Assembly (NCBI RefSeq): GCF_030068545.1
Contig: NZ_JASJOR010000005.1
Span: forward strand, 1 to 64,000
Direction: 5' to 3'
Length of the DNA: 64,000 bases
Origin: Xanthocytophaga flava
GTDB lineage: Bacteria; Bacteroidota; Bacteroidia; Cytophagales; 172606-1
The position numbers and the translations under genes were made by a program. The notes beneath the pieces are model-generated. The model made no database searches. It was not told where the DNA came from and saw only the letters and a program-made list of their open reading frames with translations. Numbering within the stretch: position 1 is the first letter of the stretch; each line of letters opens with the position of its first letter. Positions 33,861-42,484 of this stretch are shown piece after piece.

Positions 33861-35360
33861 TTATTGAACTTTGTACAGATCTCCAGTTGCTTTATCCAGA
33901 TCTACTTTGGCAATAAGTGCATCATAGAGAGCTGCATAATAATTGGTTTGAGCTTCTTTCAGAGAGGCTTCTGCATTGATAACCTCAATGTTAGATCCTA
34001 CGCCTTGCTGATACTTGATCCGGGTTACTCGAACAATCTCCTGTGCCAGATCCAAATTGCGTTTTTGCATTTTTAAACTTTCCAATGCATTCTGAAGTGT
34101 AACATTTGATTGCTGAACCTGGAAATCAACTGCTCTCTTAAGCTGTGTGATATCATTCTCAGTTTTCTTAACTGCAATCTTCTTCTGTTGTGCCTGATAA
34201 TTTTTACCAAAGCCACTAAATATGGGTACATTGAGCTGGAACGCCAGAAAAGAGTAATTAAGCCAACGATTAGATTGTGTAATATCTTTCAAACGAGTTG
34301 CAGCAGGATTATAACCTGTGGTAAAAGAGGCTGCTAATGTTGGGTATCTTCCTGCCTGTATATTTTTCAAATCCAGTAAATTAAGCTCTTTTTGTTGCTG
34401 TAGTAGAGTATACTCGATGCGTTGATCATAATTTACTGTTTCAGTAGCAACTGGAGTGAATGTTGTATTTGTTAAATCAGCAAGTTTCTCTGTCAAAACT
34501 ATATTCTCATTGAGAGGCATGTTCATTTGAAACTTCAATGCATTTGTCGTCAGATTTAATGATCTCTCAATATTTTGTAGTTGCACTTTTAGATTATTGG
34601 CTTGTACCTCTATTCTATCCACATCTATTTTCTCTACGAACCCATTTTTATTGAATTCCCGAGTTTCATTAAGAAGCTTCTCTATGCGATCTACATTAAC
34701 CTTTACCAGATCATATTGTTCCTGATTAACCAGAACCCCATAATATGCTTTGGTTACATTCTCTACTACTGTAATTTTAGCGCTGTTCAAACTTTTGTCA
34801 CTGAACTTACGATAAGCCTTTGCTGCTTGTAGGCCTACAAAGTAAGAGCCACTAAAAATTAATTGCGAAGCTGTCACTGATACTCCTGCATTATTCTTTA
34901 AACCAAATGCAAAGTGATAGACAGTGTCTAGATTAGGAGGAGCTTGTGGTGCCGGAATATATTCTGTTACAGTACCATTTTTTTTGAGTTGATCATAAAT
35001 ATGCTGAGCTAGTGGATCTGAGCTTGATGCAAAGCTTGTGAATGGACTACTAGCTCGGCCATCCAATATGGATTGTTGTATTCTGAAGTTGTGTTGCAAT
35101 TGAACTTGTCCACTAATTTGTGGTAATCCGGTAGCGCGAGTCTCACCAATACGTGCATTGGCAGTTTCTATGTCTAGTTGTGCATTTTTTACAGTTGTAC
35201 TATTTTGCAATGCATACTCAATAGCCTGTTGAAGCGAATAGCTGGTTTGTGCCTGACTGGCAACTGACACTAGCAATAGACTCGCTATTGTTAACTGCCA
35301 GCGGCCAACCGTAAAAGGGAAGCCGGTAAATGTAAAAAGTAGTCGGAGAATGGTTTTCAT
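33861..35360 (-). CDS. TolC-family outer-membrane efflux channel
   Basis: The 499-residue protein begins with a signal peptide ending near VASQAQ|TSYSLQQ. The mature protein shows two OEP repeats with long helices: YALQNSTTVKNAQLDIETAN, and later QQGVGSNIEVINAEASLKEA and NYYAALYDALIAKVDLDKAT. It forms the trimeric outer-membrane conduit for the downstream pump. The start ATG overlaps the stop of the TetR gene by four bases (ATGA), so the two are translationally coupled. The insertion FASSSDPLAQHIYDQLKKNG near residue 110 is probably a surface loop. Confidence 0.94.
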   Translation of the reverse strand: MKTILRLLFTFTGFPFTVGRWQLTIASLLLVSVASQAQTSYSLQQAIEYALQNSTTVKNAQLDIETANARIGETRATGLPQISGQVQLQHNFRIQQSILDGRASSPFTSFASSSDPLAQHIYDQLKKNGTVTEYIPAPQAPPNLDTVYHFAFGLKNNAGVSVTASQLIFSGSYFVGLQAAKAYRKFSDKSLNSAKITVVENVTKAYYGVLVNQEQYDLVKVNVDRIEKLLNETREFNKNGFVEKIDVDRIEVQANNLKVQLQNIERSLNLTTNALKFQMNMPLNENIVLTEKLADLTNTTFTPVATETVNYDQRIEYTLLQQQKELNLLDLKNIQAGRYPTLAASFTTGYNPAATRLKDITQSNRWLNYSFLAFQLNVPIFSGFGKNYQAQQKKIAVKKTENDITQLKRAVDFQVQQSNVTLQNALESLKMQKRNLDLAQEIVRVTRIKYQQGVGSNIEVINAEASLKEAQTNYYAALYDALIAKVDLDKATGDLYKVQ

Positions 35361-36046
35361 TGTTCATTAATCGTTTGTAGGTAAAGGTTAAGAAACTCCC
35401 GCCCTTTATCACTGAGGATGCCGTGCAGGAAGTGTTCCAGTAGTTGTAGTTGTATCTTTTTTAGCACAAACTCTTGTCCTGGAAAAATAGTAGGATCAAA
35501 CCCCATCGCTATTTGTTCCACTCGTAGGCGTGCCAGTATATCAGGATCAATATCAGATCTGTAAAATCCCATCTCCATTCCTTTCTTCAGATTGTCAATA
35601 ATGGATTGTAGTATCCATTTCTCTTTGTGTTCCTGAAAAATAGCCCAGGCTTTGGGATGATATTTTTTTAATTCAAACAGGATAGTAGGGTGTATGTTAT
35701 GAGTGGTAAACTTCAGATGCTGAGCCTCTATAACAAACTCTTCTACCGGATTGGATACTTTCGCCCAGATCTCATTGGCTGTACATTTTTCATAGTCCAG
35801 ATGATTTTCGATGCAGTGGCACACAATCTCATCCTTATCGGCAAAATGCTGATAGATTGTTTTTTTGGATACACCCAGATGTTTTGCTATTTCGTCCATG
35901 GTAATACTCCGGAATCCATATTGAAGAAAGAGTTCTTCTGCTCCTGTTAAAATCCTTTCCCGGATTTCTTTGTCTTTGTCTTCTCTTTCGTCATTTCTCT
36001 TTTCTGCAAAGTCACTTTCGCTTTGGCCAACAGATTTTCTAATCAT
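35357..36046 (-). CDS. TetR/AcrR-family repressor, first gene of the efflux operon
   Basis: The 229-residue protein has the TetR HTH at about 30-75: ILTGAEELFLQYGFRSITMD, then EIAKHLGVSKKTIYQHFADK. The ligand-binding half is helical and unrelated to named ligands. The acidic N-terminal tail of some 25 residues (EKRNDEREDKDKEIRE) is longer than in most relatives; ATG 36046 is the first start. Its stop overlaps the TolC start. It probably represses its own operon by binding an upstream site such as the palindrome at 36102. Confidence 0.9.
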   Translation of the reverse strand: MIRKSVGQSESDFAEKRNDEREDKDKEIRERILTGAEELFLQYGFRSITMDEIAKHLGVSKKTIYQHFADKDEIVCHCIENHLDYEKCTANEIWAKVSNPVEEFVIEAQHLKFTTHNIHPTILFELKKYHPKAWAIFQEHKEKWILQSIIDNLKKGMEMGFYRSDIDPDILARLRVEQIAMGFDPTIFPGQEFVLKKIQLQLLEHFLHGILSDKGREFLNLYLQTINEQ

Positions 36047-36101
36047 GGTCTTACTTCCTTCTGATCAATTGGGTATCTGGCTGACTCTCCTGAATCGGCC
36101 T

Positions 36102-36117
36102 TAGTGTACATATACTA
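36102..36117. promoter_or_regulatory. Candidate TetR operator
   Basis: TAGTGTACATATACTA is an imperfect 16-bp palindrome (6 of 8 positions paired) in the 80 bases before the TetR start. Size and position suit a TetR-family operator; there is no other evidence. Confidence 0.3.
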
Positions 36118-36125
36118 ATTTTTAT

Positions 36126-36377
36126 TTAACAATCAGACTCTGAATAGTGAATGTGTGTGTAAAGGTAATTCCGTATGTCGGCAATGCTGTTCCAGTTGTG
36201 TTGTGGAGATACAGGTGCCTTTACAGAAAAGCCTTTTTCGATTCGTTTGGAAAGCTTAATGATCTTTCGGTAGGGAATGCCTAAATCATCGGAAAATAGA
36301 GCCTCATCAGGGATTAACCGATCGTCAATCTCAAAGTCTATGAGAATGTGGCGGAGTTTTTCATTAATAATGTTCAT
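36126..36377 (-). CDS. Acyl-carrier-protein-like protein without the phosphopantetheine serine
   Basis: The 83-residue protein follows the ACP four-helix pattern in length and order: an N-terminal helix (MNIINEKLRHILIDFEID), an acidic loop leading to LFSDDLGIPYRKIIKLSKRI, then VSPQHNWNSIADIRNYLYTH as the last helix. In true ACPs the loop ends D-S-L, with Ser carrying 4'-phosphopantetheine; here it reads DDLGIPYRK, and no Ser is present at that point. It therefore should not carry an acyl group in the usual way. It lies 79 bases before the TetR repressor on the same strand and has its own predicted promoter, so it may head the efflux operon. Function unknown. Confidence 0.55.
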   Translation of the reverse strand: MNIINEKLRHILIDFEIDDRLIPDEALFSDDLGIPYRKIIKLSKRIEKGFSVKAPVSPQHNWNSIADIRNYLYTHIHYSESDC

Positions 36378-36460
36378 AGTTTTGTATGGAAAAAATGTAT
36401 GGTATGGTTGTAAAAGAAGATACTGTGAAATAATCAGAACTACTATTACTTATGTACTGA

Positions 36461-36489
36461 CAAAACTATGGAAACTTTTTCGTTACAAA
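36461..36489 (-). promoter_or_regulatory. Predicted promoter of the ACP-like gene / efflux operon
   Basis: On the minus strand TTTG (36489-36486), a 17-base spacer and TAGTTTTG (36468-36461) match the promoter elements. Spacing is slightly short. The implied leader is about 75 bases. Confidence 0.45.
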
Positions 36490-36752
36490 AAGTTTCCGAT
36501 GGGATTTTTTGACGAAACTGCTATTTTTTCGGATGAACCGTTATTTCTATCAGATGAATGGTGTACTCTGGAAACTATTTTTGTGGTAAAAGTTTTTTGT
36601 TGTGTTTTTTGTTAGACAATACATCGAAATCCTGTTTTTTATCAGTAAGAAAAATATACATCGCCGATTTGTTAGGAAAGGAGTTGACCAGTTTCTATAT
36701 TTTATCTATATTTCAATTCTTTTTTTCAGGAAGATGGTTTTGCTATATAGCT

Positions 36753-38888
36753 ATGGGTATTTTTCATTCCGTACTGGACGAACAAATCAAAAAGTATTTG
36801 GACAATAATTACCTGATAGACGAGAAGCTACGCGGTTTATTGTTGGAAATCAGTAAGACATATGAAAAGATTTCAGATAGGGAAGAGAAAGAAGTATCTG
36901 AACAGTCTTTGCTACAGAAACTGCAGTTTAACGAAGCTCGATATCGGCAGATTGTTGAATGTACAACTGATCTGATTTATGGATGTGATGCAGAAGGTTA
37001 TCTGATTTATGCCAATCCGGTAGCATGCCAGCGGTTTGGTTACACAGAAGAGGAGATTCGTCAATTACATTTCACAGATGTAGTTGCATTAGAGCATCGT
37101 GAGATGGTGCGGGACTTTTACAAACGACAGTTTGAAGAAAGAATCATAGATACATATCTTGAGTTTAAGTGTCTTACACGAGATGGAAAAACAGCCTGGA
37201 TCGGAAATAATGTGCATTTGCAACTTAATGCAGAACACAACTGGGTGGTTGGTTTTCAGGGTGTGGCCCGGGATATGACAGAGGCCAAACAGGCTGAAGA
37301 AACATTGATTCAGGCAAGGCGAATGGCTGAAGAATCTGTAAAGGCCAAAGAGCATTTCTTGTCTGTAATGAGTCATGAAATACGAACACCACTCAATGCC
37401 GTAATTGGTCTGTCTCATCTGCTTCTGGATGAAAATCCACTTCCTAATCAGGTCGAACACCTGCAGGCTATCAAACACTCTGCTGATAGCTTGATGATTA
37501 TTATCAATGACATCCTGGATTTTTCAAAGATAGAGTCTGGTAAGGTGTCTTTTGAAAATGTTGATTTTAAACTGGATGATATCTTTCGTGGCATAGAGAA
37601 GAGCTTGGCTTATAAGGCTAGAGAATCTAATCTGCGTTTGCTGATAGAAACAGATCCTCGCTTGCCAGCTACTGTAGTGGGCGATCCGTTGCGACTGAAT
37701 CAGATAATCCTTAATCTGGTCAGCAATGCTATTAAATTTACGGAGAAGGGCTTTGTAGAAGTAAAAGCTCAGATGGTGAGCCAGAAAAAAGATACGATTA
37801 CTATTGAGTTTAAAATTACAGATACAGGTATTGGTATTCCAGCTAATAAACTGAGCACTATCTTTGAAAGTTTTACCCAAGCTTCGCATGAGACTACCCG
37901 TAAATATGGTGGTACAGGACTGGGACTTACTATTACTAAAAGACTGGTCGAGTTGAAGGGTGGAACTATTCAGGTGAAAAGTAAGATAGGATTGGGATCT
38001 ACATTCACAGTATTACTTACCTTTGAGAAGTCTCATCTTACAGCACCTGTTATTCCTGTTCCCAGTGGAAATACAATTGAAGCATCTACAGAGTCTCTCG
38101 ATAACTTACAGGTATTGTTGGTAGAAGACAATCGAATGAATCAATTGGTTGTAAAAAAGTTTATGGAGAAATGGGGAGTGAGAATGGATATTGCAGAAAA
38201 TGGGATTGAAGCTATTGAAAAGCTGAGAGAAAGTACTTTTAGTCTGGTGTTGATGGATTTGCAGATGCCCCAAATGGATGGATACAAAGCTGCCCGTTAT
38301 ATACGCTACAATATGGACTATCCGTATCGAAATATTCCTATTGTAGCACTGACTGCATCTGCCATGGTGGATGTAAGACGTAAGGTAATGGATGCTGGCA
38401 TGAATGACTTTATTACCAAACCATTTGATCCCCGTGATTTATACCTGAAGATTTTAAAGTTTTCTATGAAAGGATCTCAGTCTGATGAAAGTCCCATTTT
38501 CACACCATCTGTGTTACCTGGAAACAATGGATATGTAAATCTCCAATATCTGGAAGAAATTTCTGCCAATAATCAGGAGTTTATAACAGATATGATTCGG
38601 TTATTTCTGCGTCAGATGCCTCAATTTGTACAAAAGCTTAAAAAGGCTTGTGAGAATGCCAACTGGATGGATTTGAGGTATATTACCCATAAAATGAAAT
38701 CTTCATTATCTACCATTGGTATTTTTGAATTGGAATCCGTGATTCGACAACTGGAGACCTATGCTGCACAGGAAAGTCATCTGATTGAGGTTGTACAACT
38801 ATGCAACCATGTGGAGCGGGTATGTGAGGAGGTCTATACTGAACTAAAAGAAAAGCTCAATGAGAAAAATCTAAAGCTGATTAAATAA
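36753..38888 (+). CDS. Hybrid sensor histidine kinase (PAS-HisKA-HATPase-REC-HPt)
   Basis: ATG 36753 gives a 711-residue soluble protein; the frame extends back to 36558 but that part is unlike protein. Order of domains: N-terminal helical stretch, PAS at about 65-185 (ARYRQIVECTTDLIYGCDAE), HisKA with His208 in FLSVMSHEIRTPLNAVIG, HATPase at about 300-425 with LILNLVSNAIKF-type N box (here IILNLVSNAIKF) and ITDTGIGIP plus GGTGLGLTITKRL, receiver with Asp502 in LVLMDLQMPQMDG, and HPt with His646 in YITHKMKSSLSTIG. A full internal phosphorelay is therefore present. No membrane span, so the signal is cytoplasmic. It has no adjacent response regulator. A strong terminator follows. Confidence 0.93.
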   Translation: MGIFHSVLDEQIKKYLDNNYLIDEKLRGLLLEISKTYEKISDREEKEVSEQSLLQKLQFNEARYRQIVECTTDLIYGCDAEGYLIYANPVACQRFGYTEEEIRQLHFTDVVALEHREMVRDFYKRQFEERIIDTYLEFKCLTRDGKTAWIGNNVHLQLNAEHNWVVGFQGVARDMTEAKQAEETLIQARRMAEESVKAKEHFLSVMSHEIRTPLNAVIGLSHLLLDENPLPNQVEHLQAIKHSADSLMIIINDILDFSKIESGKVSFENVDFKLDDIFRGIEKSLAYKARESNLRLLIETDPRLPATVVGDPLRLNQIILNLVSNAIKFTEKGFVEVKAQMVSQKKDTITIEFKITDTGIGIPANKLSTIFESFTQASHETTRKYGGTGLGLTITKRLVELKGGTIQVKSKIGLGSTFTVLLTFEKSHLTAPVIPVPSGNTIEASTESLDNLQVLLVEDNRMNQLVVKKFMEKWGVRMDIAENGIEAIEKLRESTFSLVLMDLQMPQMDGYKAARYIRYNMDYPYRNIPIVALTASAMVDVRRKVMDAGMNDFITKPFDPRDLYLKILKFSMKGSQSDESPIFTPSVLPGNNGYVNLQYLEEISANNQEFITDMIRLFLRQMPQFVQKLKKACENANWMDLRYITHKMKSSLSTIGIFELESVIRQLETYAAQESHLIEVVQLCNHVERVCEEVYTELKEKLNEKNLKLIK

Positions 38889-38912
38889 GGTTCTTCTATT
38901 GAACTGGAAAAT

Positions 38913-38944
38913 AAAACGCTCCCAAAAAGTTTTGGGAGCGTTTT
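38913..38944 (+). terminator. Terminator after the hybrid histidine kinase
   Basis: AAAACGCTCCCAAAA (38913-38927) and TTTTGGGAGCGTTTT (38930-38944) pair perfectly, followed by ATTTTT. Confidence 0.93.
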
Positions 38945-38990
38945 ATTTTTCGGCTAGATTCCTCTATAGTATCATTCAATTAGAAGATGT

Positions 38991-38998
38991 TATCTTTG
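38991..38998 (+). promoter_or_regulatory. Predicted -7 promoter box for the hydrolase-pth-gluQ group
   Basis: TATCTTTG is an exact TAnnTTTG match 34 bases before ATG 39033 and just after a terminator. No good -33 TTTG is visible at the right distance. Confidence 0.4.
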
Positions 38999-39032
38999 CC
39001 ACATCTTTACTACTGCCTGATTTTGACTTCTA

Positions 39033-39848
39033 ATGTCCGATTTTACTTTTGGTGGTTCGTCGCTACATTATACCTGTACAGGTTCCGGAAAACGTGTGTT
39101 ATGGGTGTTTCACGGATTTGGTCAGACACTCCGGAATATGGATGTACTTGTGCAGCAACTTAGTGAGCAGTTTACTGTCTACTCATTTGATTTGTTTTTT
39201 CATGGCCAAAGTGTGTGGGGACACAAGGAGAATCTGCTCTCAAAACTACATTGGAAAGAATTGGTAGAGACATTTCTTACCCAGGAAAAGATTGACAAAT
39301 TTTCGGTCCTAGGATTTAGTATGGGTGGAAAGTTTGCATTGGCAACCTTGGAAAGTTTTCCTGAGCGAATAGAAGAACTAATTCTGATTGCACCTGATGG
39401 AGTGAAAACTAACTTTTGGTATAGCCTGGCTACCTACCCTTCCTGGGCAAAAAAAGCTTTCAGAGGTGTTGTGATACGACCTCGTCGGTTTCAACAACTG
39501 GCACTTTGGATGAGACGTTTGCGTGTGGTAGACAAGGGTGTAGTGCGATTTGCTCAAAGTCAGATGAATACTCGTGAAAAACGTCACAGAGTGTACTTTT
39601 CGTGGATAGTTTTTAAGGAACTAGCTTTTGACATGAACCATATTGCAGAATTGATTAAACAATATCAGATAGGAGTGAGTATGTTCATTGGGAAGTATGA
39701 CAAAATTATTACAGAACATAACATGCGTCCATTTCTGCAAAAAATACCTGATCATACATTTATTATACTGGAAAGCGGGCATAACAGATTGGTTGAAGCC
39801 GTTGCTGAACATTATACCAAGGGATTTTCGGTACATAAAAGTCGGTGA
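39033..39848 (+). CDS. Alpha/beta-fold hydrolase
   Basis: The 271-residue cytoplasmic protein has the alpha/beta hydrolase core: oxyanion strand VLWVFHGFGQTLRNMD, acid loop YSFDLFFHGQS, nucleophile elbow VLGFSMGGKFALATLE with Ser in G-F-S-M-G, an Asp in MFIGKYDKIITEHN and His in LESGHNRLVEA. The substrate cannot be told. It lies 60 bases upstream of pth on the same strand. Relatives include esterases and lipases, but no distinctive lid domain is identifiable beyond the basic helical segment around residues 140-190. Confidence 0.88.
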   Translation: MSDFTFGGSSLHYTCTGSGKRVLWVFHGFGQTLRNMDVLVQQLSEQFTVYSFDLFFHGQSVWGHKENLLSKLHWKELVETFLTQEKIDKFSVLGFSMGGKFALATLESFPERIEELILIAPDGVKTNFWYSLATYPSWAKKAFRGVVIRPRRFQQLALWMRRLRVVDKGVVRFAQSQMNTREKRHRVYFSWIVFKELAFDMNHIAELIKQYQIGVSMFIGKYDKIITEHNMRPFLQKIPDHTFIILESGHNRLVEAVAEHYTKGFSVHKSR

Positions 39849-39907
39849 CTTTCCTTTGTACTGGAAAAGATACTATTTTGCATACAGTTTTTATTCTTTA
39901 TTGATAC

Positions 39908-40468
39908 ATGAAATATTTGATTGTAGGGTTAGGAAATATAGGCCCGGAGTACGAATTAACACGACATAATATTGGCTTTTTGGTGGTAGATCAACTGGCC
40001 GACAAAATAGGTACAGATTTTACAATGGATCGGCTGGCCTATCGGGCAGAAGGTCGTTACAAGGGAAAAACGTTGATTATCATAAAACCTACCACTTATA
40101 TGAATCTGAGTGGTAAAGCTGTCAATTACTGGTTGAAAACCGAAAAGATTCCTCTTGAGAACCTATTGGTTATTACAGATGATCTGGCTCTGGACTATGG
40201 CAAGATACGTGTACGTGGTAAAGGGTCACATGGTGGCCATAATGGATTCAGAGATATAGAGGCTGTACTTCAGACACAAGAGTATGCCCGTTTGCGTTTT
40301 GGTATTGGCAGCACCTTTTCCAAAGGCAAACAGGTAGATTATGTGTTGGGAAACTTCTCAAAAGACGAATTTGCGGAACTGCCTTTGCATATTGATAAGG
40401 CCTGTGATGCGGTATTTTCATTCTGTACAGCAGGATTGTCTCAAACTATGACACAGTTTAACTCCTAG
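39908..40468 (+). CDS. pth: Peptidyl-tRNA hydrolase Pth
   Basis: Pth frees tRNA from stalled peptidyl-tRNA in the cytoplasm and is essential in most bacteria. The 186-residue protein matches family length and shows MKYLIVGLGNIGPEYELTRH with the catalytic His in TRHNIGF, then IIIKPTTYMNLSGKAV with the conserved Asn, ITDDLALDYGKIRVRGKGSH with catalytic-site Asp, GGHNGFRDIEAVL, and RFGIGS. It lies between a hydrolase gene and gluQ on the same strand, so the three may be one operon. Confidence 0.96.
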   Translation: MKYLIVGLGNIGPEYELTRHNIGFLVVDQLADKIGTDFTMDRLAYRAEGRYKGKTLIIIKPTTYMNLSGKAVNYWLKTEKIPLENLLVITDDLALDYGKIRVRGKGSHGGHNGFRDIEAVLQTQEYARLRFGIGSTFSKGKQVDYVLGNFSKDEFAELPLHIDKACDAVFSFCTAGLSQTMTQFNS

Positions 40469-40517
40469 AAACTGCTGCTCTGTATTGATGACATGTTAGT
40501 TTGAAGAAAACTTTAGT

Positions 40518-41468
40518 ATGTCCGCAACAAAGTTATCTGGCAATTTTTTAAAACCTTTTCATTCCCGAATTGCACCCACTCCCAGTGGTTTTCTGCATAT
40601 TGGGAATGTTTTTTCATTTGTTATCACCTGGCTACTGGTTCGTAAAACACAGGGAAGCTTACTACTTCGTATTGATGATCTGGATTATGACCGGGTAAGA
40701 CATGAGTATATCAAAGATATATTTGAAACGCTAGACTGGCTTGGTCTGGATTGGGATCATGGTCCGCAAGGAGTGGATGACTTCAATAATCATTATTCGC
40801 AGATTCACAGAATGGATATGTATCAGGCTTTGTTGACTAAACTGGTCAAAGATCCTGTTGTGGTATATGCTTGTGATTGTTCCCGAACCAGAATACAGGA
40901 ACTTGGTAGTTATACGAATATATGCCGTTATCGGCGTCTGCCACTGGATAATAACGATAGTGCATGGCGTATGTGGGTATCTGATGATACACATGTTTGC
41001 TGGAATGAACTACATCAGGGAACCACTCATGTAGAATGTAGGTCTGTAACAGAACAGATTGGAGATTTTGTAGTGAAACGACGAAATGGGCAACCTGCCT
41101 ATCAGGTAGCTTCGCTGGCAGATGATCTGTATTTTGGTAGTAATTGTATTGTGCGAGGAAAGGATTTGTTGCCTTCCACTACTGCCCAACTCTGGATGGC
41201 AGGTTTGTTGGCGCAAACAAGCTTCTCGGGGTCTGTCTTTTATCATCATCCTGTGGTAATGGATGTATCTAAGCAAAAACTGTCTAAATCAGCAGGAGCC
41301 ATGTCTGTTCGGTCTTTGCGTGAGACTTCTGTACAGGCTGGAGTTGTCTTTCGCAATTTGGCTCGAAGTATGGGAATACCATATGAGGACATCTTTACTG
41401 CCCAGGATTTGTTACAACAATTTAACTTTCAATTACCCCAAACACTTTCTCCTGATCTGACTCTATGA
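40518..41468 (+). CDS. gluQ: Glutamyl-Q tRNA(Asp) synthetase (GluX-type)
   Basis: GluQ attaches Glu to queuosine at the wobble base of tRNA-Asp. The 316-residue protein is a truncated class I synthetase: HIGH-type motif in SRIAPTPSGFLHIGN, zinc ligands in YACDCSRTRI and YTNICRY, QVASLADDLYFG, and the KMSKS-type motif KQKLSKSAGAM. It lacks the anticodon-binding domain of GltX, which is diagnostic of the paralogue. The queA gene in this window (47718) agrees with queuosine use. A 28-bp tandem array lies directly downstream. Confidence 0.92.
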   Translation: MSATKLSGNFLKPFHSRIAPTPSGFLHIGNVFSFVITWLLVRKTQGSLLLRIDDLDYDRVRHEYIKDIFETLDWLGLDWDHGPQGVDDFNNHYSQIHRMDMYQALLTKLVKDPVVVYACDCSRTRIQELGSYTNICRYRRLPLDNNDSAWRMWVSDDTHVCWNELHQGTTHVECRSVTEQIGDFVVKRRNGQPAYQVASLADDLYFGSNCIVRGKDLLPSTTAQLWMAGLLAQTSFSGSVFYHHPVVMDVSKQKLSKSAGAMSVRSLRETSVQAGVVFRNLARSMGIPYEDIFTAQDLLQQFNFQLPQTLSPDLTL

Positions 41469-41516
41469 GTAGTTATTCACTATGAAAAGTATCAGATCTC
41501 TGATAATTCTGAAATG

Positions 41517-41824
41517 TGACCAGTATTTCGATAGTTTGAAAAATTAACCGGAACTTCAGTCAATGACAGAGATGACTGGAATTCCGGTTAGACAGAAAAA
41601 TGAACCGAGTTCAAATATTTTTGTAAAATGACTGGTATTCGGATATTTTTTCAACCTGACCGCATTTCCAGTCAAAACCAAAAGTGAACGGAACTATGGT
41701 CAAAACTAAAAGCGATTCGATTTCTGTTCATTTTTTATTTTGATCAACAAGTTTGTGTATGCAGGCTTTGTTGGAAGTTTGAACAGAATTCAAATATTTT
41801 CCAAACCAATCAGAATACAAATTA
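41517..41824. repeat. Tandem 28-bp array of degenerate 18-bp palindromes
   Basis: Eight units start at 41517, 41545, 41573, 41601, 41629, 41657, 41685 and 41713, exactly 28 bases apart with no spacer. The first 18 bases of each approximate the palindrome TGACCGGAATTCCGGTCA; the next 10 are AT-rich. Positions 3, 11 and 16 (A, T, T) are the same in all eight. The best unit (41573-41590, TGACTGGAATTCCGGTTA) matches 16 of 18. Two further related units occur at 41780 and 41807. No protein is encoded, because 28 is not a multiple of three. The array lies between gluQ and a Crp/Fnr-family gene, so an operator array is the simplest reading. Confidence 0.9.
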
Positions 41825-41896
41825 TTAATGATGTTGGTTTTGTCACTTACAGAAACCTATCAAAACTTACTGTAAATCTAACAAGAAGTACTTCGC

Positions 41897-42484
41897 ATGA
41901 ATAAAATAGAGTTGCTTGCCCATGCCTTACAGACATTTTCAGGAATGGATCAGGAAGCATTTGATTTGTCAGTGCCTTTCTGGCAGGAACGTAGTTATGA
42001 CAAAGGTGAGTTCTATAATGAGTATAAAAATGTATGTCGACATCTGGGATTTGTTATTGATGGCGTTTTCAGGACCTACTATATTCATTCTGATACCGGA
42101 GAAGAGAAAAATGCATTCTTCTTTTCCAAAAATCAGATCATAGTTTCCTACAAGAGCTTTATCAACCAGGCTCCATGCAATTATTATACGGCTAGTCTGA
42201 CAAATTCAACCATTCTCTATATTGGGTATGAGCAACTGATGCATCTGTATTCACAATCTCATCAATGGGAAAGGCTAGGGCGACTGATTGCCGAATCTGC
42301 TTTCAATACCTCCATGGGGCGAGCCGAAGATTTTATGTTTCGTACACCTGAACAACGCTATCAGGATCTGGTTGAAATGCATCCGGATATTTTTAATAAT
42401 GTTCCATTATATCATATTGCTTCTTACTTAGGTATTCAGGGGCCTTCACTAAGCCGTATTCGCAAACGCATGGCACAACGTTAA
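41897..42484 (+). CDS. Crp/Fnr-family transcriptional regulator
   Basis: The 195-residue protein has a cyclic-nucleotide-binding-type beta-roll (FYNEYKNVCRHLGFVIDGVF, TYYIHSDTGEEKNAFFF) and a C-terminal HTH (NVPLYHIASYLGIQGPSLSRIRKRMAQ). It lacks the Fnr cysteine set and the cAMP-site arginine-serine pattern of Crp, so its effector is not evident. It lies about 70 bases after the last unit of the tandem palindrome array, which may be its operator. Its stop codon overlaps the stop of the convergent nitronate monooxygenase gene (shared TTAA at 42481-42484), so any terminator lies inside the neighbour. Confidence 0.9.
   Translation: MNKIELLAHALQTFSGMDQEAFDLSVPFWQERSYDKGEFYNEYKNVCRHLGFVIDGVFRTYYIHSDTGEEKNAFFFSKNQIIVSYKSFINQAPCNYYTASLTNSTILYIGYEQLMHLYSQSHQWERLGRLIAESAFNTSMGRAEDFMFRTPEQRYQDLVEMHPDIFNNVPLYHIASYLGIQGPSLSRIRKRMAQR

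Noticed and set aside
36558..36752. N-terminal extension of the histidine kinase
   Set aside because: Hydrophobic but irregular, unlike the family, and interrupted in character; the ATG at 36753 starts a clean domain.
41517..41824. CRISPR array
   Set aside because: Units abut without unique spacers and are degenerate; no cas genes are present.
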